Positions 11,315 through 22,500 of a DNA stretch of 64,000 nt are shown here, in pieces. The stretch covers positions 744,001 through 808,000 of the forward strand of contig NJPS01000006.1 in the NCBI GenBank assembly GCA_002946415.1. Direction: 5' to 3'. Made by a program: the position numbers and the translations under genes. Below the pieces are notes generated by a model. It had not been told where the DNA came from, did not search any database, and saw only the letters and a program-made list of their open reading frames with translations. The DNA comes from Rutstroemia sp. NJR-2017a BVV2. Lineage: Eukaryota > Ascomycota > Leotiomycetes > Helotiales > Rutstroemiaceae. The number at the start of each line of letters is the position of its first letter. Position 1 is the stretch's first letter.

Positions 11315-14300
11315 ATGGTCGCCCCGTGGGTTATCCTGTGCGGTGCGTTGTTGAGTACACAGGTCGACGCCTTGCGCTATGATCCGAAATATGTGGGCTA
11401 CAACCTGAACGAGAACAAGACGGCGACATCGCCTTTTGATTACGCTGGAAGATGGGACGATGACAATGTATGTGGAATTCCTTCCTCCTTGGACTTTAAC
11501 TGCGGTTTAGCATGCGGAAAGACTGACTTAATATCCTCAAACAGCACACATTCTTCCCGTCTCCCAAAACTTGGCGGTTTCCTTTTTATTCATTCTTCTT
11601 GGACAAATTTGTGAATGGAGATCCAACGAATGATGATATTAATGGAACACATTTCGAGCACGATGTTATGCAAACGCAGTTACGGCATGGAGGAGATCTC
11701 CAGGGTCTCATCGACAGTTTAGATTACATTCAGGGAATGGGAGTGAAGGGCGTCTACATTGCTGGTAGTCCTATGATTAATATGCCATGGGGTGCAGATC
11801 AATACTCGCCGTTGGATCTTAGTCTTCTGGATGCTCATTTTGGAGACATGGACCTATGGAGAAAAACCACACAAGCCATCCATGACAGGGGGATGTATGT
11901 GATCCTCGACAATACCATGGGTACATTGGGTGATTTGATCGCTTTTGAAGGCTATCTGAACTCTTCGACTCCATTCACTTTGACGGAACACCACGTACTG
12001 TGGCGTGATCCTAATCGACGATATCTGGATTTTGAGTTTAGTGACAAGTACAACGACACTTGCAACTATCCTAGGTTCTGGCTTGATACCGGATATACTG
12101 TTAAGGAAGATGTCACTCATCTTATGAAAGGGTGTTACGACTCTGAATTCGATCAGTATGGAGATACTGAGGCCTTCGGTGTCTTCCCGGATTGGCAACG
12201 TCAATTGTCCAAATTCGCCTCCGTCCAGGACCGTTTGAGAGAATGGGTCCCATCTGTCAGAACGAAAATTGAGATTTTCAGTTGTATGATGATCCAGCAA
12301 CTCGACATTGATGGCATGCGTGTGGATAAAGCAACTCAAATTTCGGTGGATGCTCTCGGAAGCTTCAGTCATGCGATGCGCGAATGTGCGCGGGGTGTCA
12401 ACAAGACGAACTTCATGGTTACCGGTGAAATTACCGGTGGTAATACTTTCGGAAGTATCTACCTCGGACGCGGACGTCAACCTGATATGCTTCCGGACAC
12501 CATTAACGATGCTGTGCAAATGACGAGCAACTCCAGTCTGGCATACTTCATTCGCGACCCTGATCAAAATGCGCTGGACTCCGCGGCTTTCCATTACAGT
12601 GTCTATCGTACTCTCACTCGTTTCTTGGGAATGGACGGAAATTTGGCAAGTGGTTATGATACGCCAACTAATTGGGTCGATATGTGGAACGAAATGCTTC
12701 TTACGAATGACATGATTAATCCTAATACTGGAGAATTCGATCCTCGACATTTGTATGGTGTTAGCAACCAGGATGTGTTCAGATGGCCTGCAATCACCAA
12801 CGGTACACAAAAGCAGCTCCTCGGTCTTTTCATCACCACCTTGCACATGCCCGGTATACCTTTACTTTTGTGGGGTGAAGAACAGGCATTCTACGTTTTG
12901 GACAACACCGCCGACAATTATCTCTTCGGTCGTCAAGCCATGTCTCCTTCTCAGGCCTGGCAGACTCACGGATGTTACAGTGTTGGAAGTGGAAACTTCT
13001 TCGAATTTCCTCAGGACTCCTGCCTTCGAGGTTGCCACGATCCTTGGAACAGTCTCGACCACAGAGATCCCTCTCACCCTGTGCGTAATACCATAAAGGC
13101 CATGTACCAGATGCGCGAAAATTATCCCGTGCTCAACGATGGGTGGTTCCTCCAACAATTAACCAACCAAACGCACCAAATTGTCTTACCTGGTAGTAAT
13201 TCCACTCCCACCGAAACTGGTCTCTGGAGTACGGTCAGAAGTGAATTTTTCGGAATTCAAGATCTTTCCAAAGACGGAGGCCAAGGAAATCAATCCGTTT
13301 GGTTACTTTACCATAATGATGCTCAACAAGTTACCTATCCGTTTGATTGCAGCAACAATGAATCCTCCCTTCTTGCTCCATTCCTCACAGGTACTACTGT
13401 GAAGAACCTATTCTATCCTTACGACGAAGTCACCTTGAAAACTGGACCGAAAGAATTGGGTCTTAACCACGAGGCAGGATTCAATGGCTGTTTGGATGAA
13501 GTGACTCTGGTTCCGTATGAGTTCAAGGCCTACGTACCTAAATCCGCCTGGATAGGCCCCTCGCCGATGATAACATCTTTCTCTCCCGGTCATGATGCTC
13601 GCCTTGCATCTAAAGTTCGTCCTGGGGAGCAAGAAACTATTCCCATCGAGTTTGGTTTCAGTGATGAGATGAAGTGTTCTGATATTTTGTCAACAATGGA
13701 GATCAGTTCTACAACTGAAGATGGACAAGTTGCGAAACTCGCCAATTCAACTGGTGAATACTCCTGCGAGAAGCTTTCCAGTCCGCTCAATATTACGAGC
13801 TATGTCGGATCAATCCCAACCACATGGGTGTTCAAGGGAAACTTGACCAATGTCTCTAACGGTGTTCATTCGATTACACTCCGAAATATCAGGTCCAACA
13901 GCGGAAACTCCTCAACAGGAGCCACAGATACCTTTTTATTCCGAGTTGGACAGCCGGATAATCCAGTTGTATTCCCAGGTTCTGCGAACTACACCCGACA
14001 GCTCCTTCATAAGCAAGAGAACGGTACTTTGTACGTTAGCCATAAAGCTGCTGGCGCAGATCTCTTCAAATACTCCCTGAACTGGGGTACCACATGGTCA
14101 AGCTGGCTACCATATAGTGGAGGTAACACAACGCTTACTACCCAGCCATGGAGTGGTACCAAGTTGCAGAAATGGAATGGAGAGCACGTTATCCTGCAGT
14201 ACTGGACCAGACTCACTGGAAGCAGTGACTACGTTCAACATGGAGATTTGGAGGTCACCCCATACACCCGTCGTCTTCCCCATCTGTTTGCAAATGGTCC

Positions 14301-17300
14301 CTTCAATCAATATGGTTACGATATTGGTGTGCCAAACGAGTTCACCTTGAGCCACATCAACAGTCTTTGGGAGTTTGAATTCATGCATGAATGGCCAGCT
14401 GGTAAGTTATGCAATGGAAAATACTTCTGATCTTTACTAATAATTTTGTATAGTTATGCAGCTTAATGTTTGGGGTATGAATCCAGACGGGCAGCCCGAT
14501 CAAACCGTGGTTTTGGGCGACGTCGACGGTGACAATATTCTTGATCGCATGCCACCATCGTCTCTTTCGACTGCACTCATCAACATGACTCGAGTACCTC
14601 CAAAACCATACCTCGGATACAAAATTGCGGTTGATGATGGAGAGTTCCGTTACTACTTGATTCCATACGGAAACCGTTCTTACCAAATGGTTATGGTATT
14701 CCTCATGTGGACCATTCCAGTGCTTTCCGGTGGTTTGAGTATCTGGCTCTTCATGAAGTCCTTCTACGCTGTTAAATTGAACAGTGTTGGTGTCAAAGAA
14801 GCACGCAATTATATCCCACTCGCTCTTCGCAGAAAGCTCAAGAGAGAAGAACGCGGCGAGAAGGAAATGGACGTTATGGGAGGAAGTCCGATGATGATGC
14901 ACGACAATCCGTCAAATGTGGGACTTGCACAAGATCTTGGAGGTAAAGGCCGTCGCACCGTTCTCATCGCCACTATGGAATACGATATCGAAGATTGGGG
15001 CATCAAGATCAAGATCGGTGGTCTCGGTGTCATGGCACAGTTGATGGGTAAGAATCTGGGCCATCAAGATCTCATTTGGGTTGTTCCTTGTGTTGGAGGA
15101 ATCGACTATCCCATTGACCACCAAGCTGAGCCTATGGACGTTACGATTCTCGGAAATTCCTACACTGTCCAGGTCCAATATCATACTCTGCGAAATATCA
15201 CCTACGTTCTCCTAGACGCTCCGGTCTTCAGAGCTCAGTCAAAGTCGGAACCCTACCCGCCTCGTATGGATGATTTGGACTCGGCTGTTTACTACAGTGC
15301 TTGGAATCAGTGTATTGCTCTGGCTATCAAGCGTTTCCCGATCGATTTGTACCACATCAACGATTACCACGGAGCCGTCGCACCCATCCATCTTCTCCCG
15401 GAAACCATCCCCTGTTGTTTGTCTCTCCACAACGCCGAATTCCAAGGTTTATGGCCAATGCGTAACAGCAAAGAGCGAACTGAAGTCTGTCAAGTCTACA
15501 ATCTTCCCGAGGATGTCGCAATCAAATACGTCCAGTTCGGAGATGTCTTCAATTTGCTCCATGCCGGTAGTTCCTATCTGAGAATCCACCAAAAGGGTTT
15601 CGGTGCTGTTGGTGTCAGTAAGAAATACGGAAAGCGTTCTTGGGCCAGATATCCTATTTTCTGGGGTTTAAGCAAAATCGGAAACCTACCTAATCCCGAT
15701 CCTTCTGATACAGCAGACTGGAGTGGCGCTCAAGAACAAGTGGTTAACACTGTCAACCAGGATTTCGAAAGTCAAAGAGGGGAACTCAGGAGACAGGCTC
15801 AGGAATGGGCTGGTCTCGATCAAAATCCTAATGCGGAACTTCTTGTGTTCGTCGGTAGATGGTCGATGCAAAAGGGTATTGATCTGATTGCTGATGTTAT
15901 GCCTGCTGTTTTGGAAGAGAACCCCAACGTGCAACTGATTTGCGTTGGTCCAGTTATCGATCTTTATGGAAAATTCGCCGCTCTCAAGCTCGGGGTTATG
16001 ATGGAGAAATACAAAGGTCGTGTTTTCAGCAAACCGGAGTTCACTGCTCTTCCGCCGTTCATTTTCTCTGGTGCTGAATTCGCTTTGATCCCATCCAGAG
16101 ATGAACCGTTCGGTCTTGTCGCTGTCGAGTTCGGTAGAAAGGGTGCTTTGGGTATCGGTGCTCGTGTTGGTGGTCTTGGTCAAATGCCTGGATGGTGGTA
16201 TACTGTTGAGTCAACTACCACTACTCATTTGCTGCATCAATTCAAACAAGCCATCAAGGAAGCTCTTGCGTCAAAACTGGAAACAAGACAGTTGATGAGA
16301 GCACGCAGTGCCAAACAACGTTTCCCCGTCGCACAATGGGTCAACGATTTGGAAATCCTGCAAACCAAGGCCATCAAGATTCATGACAAGGAGGCAGAGA
16401 AAGGAGCTGGTAGACCGAGATCGAGAGGTAGAGAAGCTTCATCTCTCTTCTCTTCGAAGAGGCTGTCCAGTTTCGGTACCCACGCAATGGCAAGCTCTTC
16501 GCAACTCGATGTTACCAGTACTTTCGGCGGTAGCACACGACCTTCATCGCCACAAAGAGAGACACCATCAACCGGCGGTCTGAATAGAAAACTTTCCCTT
16601 GGATACAGAGCCGGTCCAGGTCATCGTGTGATGAAGAAACGACAGGATGATAGCAATGCAGCCACGCAGCGCAAATTCGATCTCGGAGACGAAGGATTGA
16701 CCGATGTGGATGAGGACAGTGATGGTGATGAAGATGCACGAATTCGCGATGACATCTACGATGAATATGTTCTTTCACCAGAAGAATTACAAGCCCAGCG
16801 AATGCAAGAAATGGACAGAGGACGATCCGCCAGTCCCGCGTTCCTAGCACCACACCCCAACTTCCTAGATTCACCGAGACGAACTTCAACGGGCAATACG
16901 GGCAGTTTACATGTGAGCGATTCGGATATGTCATTACCGAGACTGAGGGACACTTCGAAGGTTTACTCCAACTTCTCAATGCCTGGATCGCCTGGTTTGG
17001 ATTCTGCTCCTGGAACTCCTGGTGCACACGATTCTCTACTTCCACCACCTTCGATATTCAACGCTGATCGCGAGGCAAACCGTGCTTCTATGCTCAGTTT
17101 GAGCTCAGTTATTGGAGACAAGACGGATTTCAAGCTGCAAAAAGTCGATCCTTTCTTCACCGATACCCAAGGAGAGTACTACCAAGCATTTGCCAAGAAT
17201 CTTGATAAGCTCGATGGTAAGAACAGTGAGGTTGACCTTTGTATCGAGGAGTACCTCGTCAAATCCGAGAAGAAATGGTTCAACCGATTCCGCGACGCTC

Positions 17301-18826
17301 GTCTTGGTCGCAATTCCGCCGTTCCTACTATATCTGGTCTCAGCACTGAACACCGCCCATCAAGCCGACGCCGTTTCAGCGACAACGAGTCCATTGGCAA
17401 CAGCACGATTGTGCACTCGAGACAAAATTCCTCTCAAGAAAATATCGGCCCGAATGGTTCAACCGAACTCCTCGATCAGTTCCTTCTCGGAAAAGATTAC
17501 AAGCCTCCTACTGGTCTGCGTCTCATCATGCAATACCGTTTCTTCGACTGGCCCGTCTACAGTTTCCTCCTCGCATTCGGTCAAATTATTGCTGCTAACT
17601 CGTATCAAATCACCTTGCTCACCGGAACAGTCGGTCAAACGGCAGAGAAACTCTACATCACCGCAACCATCTACCTGCTCACATCCATCATGTGGTGGTT
17701 CGTCTTCGCGCGCTTTAAGTCGATCTACGTTCTTTCCGTTCCATTCGTCTTCTACGGACTGGCTTTCTTCCTTCTCGGTTGCGCTCCTTGGGTGCCCGGA
17801 GCGGACTCAAAGGGCTGGGTGCAAAATGTCGCTACTGGTGTCTACGCCGTCGCTGCTTCCTCTGGTAGTATCTTCTTCGCGCTCAACTTCGGTGACGAAG
17901 GTGGTTCTCCAGTCAAAGCATGGGTATACCGCGCTTGTATCATCCAAGGTACACAACAAGCTTACGTCGTGGTTCTATGGTTCTGGGGTGAGTATCTCAA
18001 TCGCAGACAATCTGATGGATTGGGTACTTCATTCACAACGGCCAGTCATATGATGTCCGCTGTTACTTTCCCAATTGCAATCCTAATGTGGGCTATTGGT
18101 TCTGTCATCTTCTTCGGTCTCCCTGAATACTACCGCCAATCCCCCGGCAAAGTCCCCTCCTTCTACGCCTCCCTCTTCCGTCGTAAGATCGTCATCTGGT
18201 TCTTCGTCACCGTCCTGATCCAGAACTTCTTCCTCTCCACCCTCTACGGTCGCAACTGGCTGTACCTCTTCTCCTCCAACCACGCCCCCACCTGGGCCAT
18301 CATCCTCCTCATCATCCTCTTCTTCGGCTTCGTCTGGGCCGGCTTCCTCTGGTTCTTCGCCATCCTCTCCAAAGACCACAGCTGGATCCTCCCCATCTTC
18401 GCCATCGGCCTCGGCGCCCCCCGCTGGTGCCAAATGCTCTGGTCCTGCACCCCCATCGGCCAGTACGTCCCCTGGGTCGGCTCGCCCCTCGGCTCCGCCC
18501 TCTTCTCCCGCTCGCTCTGGCTTTGGCTCGGTACTCTGGACGCCCTACAGGGTGTCGGCTTCGGTATGCTGCTTCTGCAGACCTTGACGAGGATTCATAT
18601 CGCGTTTACTTTGATCGCGGCTCAGGTCCTGGGTTCCATTGCGACGATTGTCGCCAGAGCTTGTGCCCCGGATAATGTCGGCCCGGGAACTGTCTTCCCG
18701 GATTTCTCGGGTGGACCCCAGCCTGGATTGAGTAAGCCTTGGTTTTGGATCGGGTTGCTGTTGCAGTTGGCAATTTGTGGTGGCTTCTTTACTTTCTTCA
18801 GGAAGGAGCAGTTGAGTAAGCCGTAG
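11315..18826 (+). CDS. ags1: Cell wall alpha-1,3-glucan synthase
   Basis: Three exons, 11315-11467, 11545-14401 and 14454-18826, give 2460 aa, the usual size of this family. It makes cell-wall alpha-1,3-glucan at the plasma membrane. Residues 1-24 are a signal peptide (MVAPWVILCGALLS...). An extracellular GH13 domain follows, with IDGMRVDKATQ (nucleophile D312), GEITGG (E346) and SNQD (D461). A membrane helix lies near 1080-1103. The cytosolic GT5 glucosyltransferase domain has the ADP/UDP-glucose site KIGGLG (1190-1195) and the late motif RDEPFG (E1554). A Ser/Arg-rich, probably phosphorylated linker (about 1640-2020) precedes a C-terminal multipass domain (about 2029-2455) thought to export the polymer. 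All catalytic motifs are present and the frame is intact. Codon choice changes sharply to C-ending at 18120-18535. The amylase-like gene upstream is its likely partner. The call is secure; the symbol follows family usage. Confidence 0.97.
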
Positions 18827-18988
18827 ATGGTGGTTGGGATCTGTGTTTGTGTTTGAGCGTGCATATGTTTTTTGTTTGTATGTGGGTTATTTTCTGCAGA
18901 TGGAGATAATGCGCTTTTTTCTTTGTATAAAAAAAACCCCCTCAATCGGTGTGTGTGCGGTGGGTGGCTGGAGTGGGTGGATAAAGTG

Positions 18989-19015
18989 TGTGTTTGTGTT
19001 TGTGTTTGTGTTTGT
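18989..19015. repeat. GTGTTT microsatellite
   Basis: Tandem TGTGTT/TGTTTG units, about 27 bp, in the synthase 3' flank. Confidence 0.8.
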
Positions 19016-19700
19016 TATTAGAAGATTGGGGAATATAGGCATGAGGGTATAGGATGGATGGGTTGGTCTGGATGGGAATATCTTTTTGGTGGCGGGCATA
19101 TATTATATTATACACAGTATTATGATGATGGTTTGGTTTGGTTGAATTGCAAATTTTATAGACGGTGGGATGGGATGAGATAGGGAGAGTTTTATGATAT
19201 GATTGCGAAAAGATTTAAGATAAGATAAATATTAATTTTTACTGGGGTTTGATTAAGGAATATACTATAGATCATTGTTACTACTAAGTTAACCTACTAC
19301 TCCTTGGATTTGAATTGGTGATTTGTGAGTTTGGTGATTTGGGGAAGGGCTTTGTTTGTTTATGTGGGCGTGGGGAGTATGAGTGAGTGTGAGTGTGAGT
19401 ATGTTGGTATATGGTTGTGTATGGTTGTGAGTGGGTGTTTGGTAGCAGGTTATACGTTAGTTTTGATGGAATGCAATCTTTACGCACTACTTTACTGGCT
19501 AAACAGAGAGAAGATGGGAGGATAGTAGTCGACGAATGGAGAGGGAAGAAGGATCGAAGCTAGGAGACCAGATCAAAAGAGAAAGAGTAGCAGTTCAGAT
19601 GGATGGAAAGAGGGGAGACATGCAGATGGATAGATAGAGGGTGCTGACGAATGTAGGGGGTATAGGCTACGAATCGGATCTTGGAGTAATCAGGCTGGAG

Positions 19701-19723
19701 AAGGAGGAGGAGGAGGAGGAGGA
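19701..19723. repeat. AGG trinucleotide run
   Basis: About seven uninterrupted GGA/AGG units in an intergenic stretch between two convergent genes. Confidence 0.8.
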
Positions 19724-20201
19724 TGTTCTGATATGGATTAGATGGTTTGGTTTGGGGTGTTGTGTGGAGGTGGAGTCTGCTGAGGGGTGCTGGGATGGGA
19801 TGGGATAGGGGTTAGGGTTGAGTGGGTTGGGTGGGGGATGGATGGAGGGATGGATGGATATGTATAAGATACACACGTCATCGCAAGAGTGTATACATAG
19901 TAGCTCGAGATATATGTTAGTAATGAACCTCACAGAGTTATACTTCCCATCACTCCTAGAAGTAAATAAAAGTTCCAGATTAGATAAATGTGCAGATATC
20001 TCTTTTCTTTAGTAGCTATGGCCTTAAGTGAAAGTTCCAGATCATATGCATATCTTCATGTCATGGTAGCTACAGAGAAGGCACCGAACAGAACGGAAAA
20101 GATAAATAGATAGCTCATCAAGCAATCAAATAAGCTAGCTGTCTCCCATTCCTTCCCCGTCTTACTTCTTTATTCCTCCCCTTCCACCTTCTACCACCCT
20201 C

Positions 20202-22500
20202 CTACCAAAACACCCCCACCCCTACCAAATCCCCCGCCCACTCCACCACGCCCCCCTGCACGCCCCCAAACGTCACCACATTCACCCCCTCCTTCCACCC
20301 TCCCGTCAACACCCCAAAAACCCCCGCATCCTCCCACCCCTTCGTCCCAAATAACTCGGAGCTCCGTCCCGTAACCGGCATCTCGGCGCGCGTCGCCACG
20401 CCGTTGACACTGATACTCATGTTGCGCGTGTTGGTGCCGGTGGTCCAGCTTGTGCTGAAGGCGAGGTCGTTGTTGGTGTAGTGGAGGAGGAGGAATTTTT
20501 GAGAGGAAGAGGTTGAGGTGGATGGGGAGGGAGATGAGATATTCAAGGTTGCGAGGCCGGAGGGGGAGAGGTTGCCGATTTTGCTGCCTGAAGGGAGACA
20601 GCCGCCGGTGGAGCAGGTGCTGTGGGTAGCGATGCCGGAGGTGAGCATGCTGGTGGCGGGGTAGTAGGTTGAGGGGGGAGGGGTGATGGTTAGGGAGGAA
20701 GGGAGGAGGGTTGAGGAGGAGGACGTTATAGATAGGGAGTTGGAGGCGGAGGCGAGGAGGGAGAGGGAGGGAATGGTGAGGGAGGTGGAGGAGGCGGGGA
20801 GAGTGTAGGATTTGGAGTTGAGGGTGATGGTGGTGGCGGTGGTGGAGGATTTGCTGAAGTGGAGGGTTGCAGTGTAGTTGGAGCTGGTGGTTTGGCCGTA
20901 GATTTTGTTGAAGGTGATTTTGGAGCTGAATAGGAGATTAGTTTGTGGGATAAGAAAAAATAAGGGAAGAGGAGAAGAAAATAAAGGGAGACGGTAAGAA
21001 GCGAGACATAAAACCTACCCAGAAACGGTAGCATCGCTAGCAACATATTGACCCGCGACTGTCGTACTCCCCAACTCCAACAACAAAGTACCATGTGCCG
21101 CTACAGACGCCGAATACGATGTCAAAACATTCGAAGCCGAGGTTCCCGCCCAAACATTTTTGACCGTCCCAGCTTTCTGGAATCCCACGTCGGGAAGATC
21201 CAGAGTCAGTGTTCTTGCAGCATTATTCAGATTGATGAGCGCGACGACCGTGCGATTCCCACTGAGTGGTCCTGCCCAGACTTCATACCCATCCGTCGTC
21301 CACCTTCTTCGAAAACTTGCTGCGACACCTAGACTATCCTGATTATAGCTGATGACGTTTTTGTTCTTGAGGATTGCTAATGATGCAGAAGAGATACTGG
21401 TATAAGAATCTTTCAACGCAGCACCAATGACCAATGGGCTCTTGAGAATAGCCCACATTGTGAAATGAGTCATCTCTTCAGCAGTAGTCATGACATTGTT
21501 TCCAACCTCCAGCATATCCAGATCTAACCAGTGTCCAGGTCCAGCAAAGGATGTTTGAGGGACTGCTTGGTTGAGAATTCGGGCTACTGTCTTATACTGG
21601 GGTATGATGTCGTTGGTGATTCGCCAAGAATTTGACAGGGCAGGTGCCCAGGCTGATGGAAAGTCTACTCCCCAGTCGCAAATCTGGTAAAGCATTGGTC
21701 GACCTACGGTTGCTAGAGCTGAGGCCATAGTTTGATAACGACTAGATGGTGACGTGGAAGGCTCATAGTTGACGTTGGGGTAGCCAGTAGCAGCGTCGGA
21801 ATAGCAGTTGTCATCTATGAGAGTGAGTATGTTCCTGAAAAGAAAAAGTGATCATCCTTACACTTGAGTAGATCTGCTCCCCAGGATGCGAAGGTTTGTG
21901 CATCAGTCTGCTCGTGGTCTTCCGAAAGTCAGCAAAGTGGACAACAAATGAGACAAGAGCCTATGTAGGTCACAAAAGTACAGGAGACTCGTTCCCACTT
22001 CCATATCACATCTAACTTACATAAACTTCCAGCCTGGACAGGATCTCCCGTCATACACATCTGAGTTCCAGCATCGGAATAAACCCCAAACTTCAGACCA
22101 AGTCCATGAACGAAATTTCCTAAAGTAGCACCTCCTCCACTGGGAAATCTAGCTGGATTCCATGTCAAAGTTCCATTTTCAGTTCGGTTCGGTAAAGTCC
22201 ATCCGCAATCTACTGTAACGTAATTGTATCCTAGATCAGCAAGACCCAGATCTTTCAAGGCTTGCGCATTTGAGTGAACGATGGTCTCATTGGGAGCACA
22301 AACGTAATGGTTGTAAGAATTCCAACTATGAAATAGTTAATACCGGTGAACAAAGATAGGGAATACATGAATTACCCCATAGGTGGAGTGGTCGCCAAAC
22401 CATTGTTGATTCGAGGGGAAAGCATTGAAGGAAGAGCAGCGACAGAAGACAGTAAAGTGCAAAGCACCAAGAACTGCTCAGGAGAATGCAAGGAAAACAT
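20202..22500 (-). CDS. Secreted alpha-galactosidase, GH27, with C-terminal beta-rich module
   Basis: Five exons: 22500-22376, 22325-22021, 21918-21862, 21814-21019 and 20925-20202, summing to 668 aa. Residues 1-23 form a signal peptide (MFSLHSPEQFLVLCTLLSS...). The catalytic barrel opens with LATTPPMGWNSYNHYVC and contains DCGW, KFGVYSDAGTQMC, LLKYDNCYSD (nucleophile D164) and WRITND (acid/base D231), all diagnostic of GH27/melibiase. The enzyme removes terminal alpha-1,6-galactose from galactomannan or raffinose-type sugars outside the cell. An antiparallel beta domain follows the barrel. The last exon encodes a further roughly 240-residue Ser/Thr-rich region with beta-sandwich character, probably carbohydrate binding (CBM35-like by position, not verified). 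That exon is extremely pyrimidine-rich on the coding strand, unlike exons 2-4. The AGG-rich 3' flank continues this bias. The family call is firm; the C-terminal module is inference. Confidence 0.93.

Larger units (their letters stand above)
18827..20201. other. Intergenic, convergent 3' flanks
   Basis: This lies between the stop of the glucan synthase and the stop of the alpha-galactosidase. It is T/G-rich with a GTGTTT microsatellite (18989-19015), an AGG run (19701-19723) and a GGATGGAT-like tract near 19835-19858. No gene is seen. Confidence 0.6.

Noticed and set aside
11854..12846. A 330-codon minus-strand open frame
   Set aside because: It lies wholly antisense within the GH13 part of the glucan synthase exon and shows no motifs; it arises from codon bias of the sense gene.
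18083..18433. Glu/Asp/Gly-rich 116-codon minus frame
   Set aside because: Mirror image of the C-ending codon stretch in the glucan synthase; low complexity and antisense to a conserved domain.
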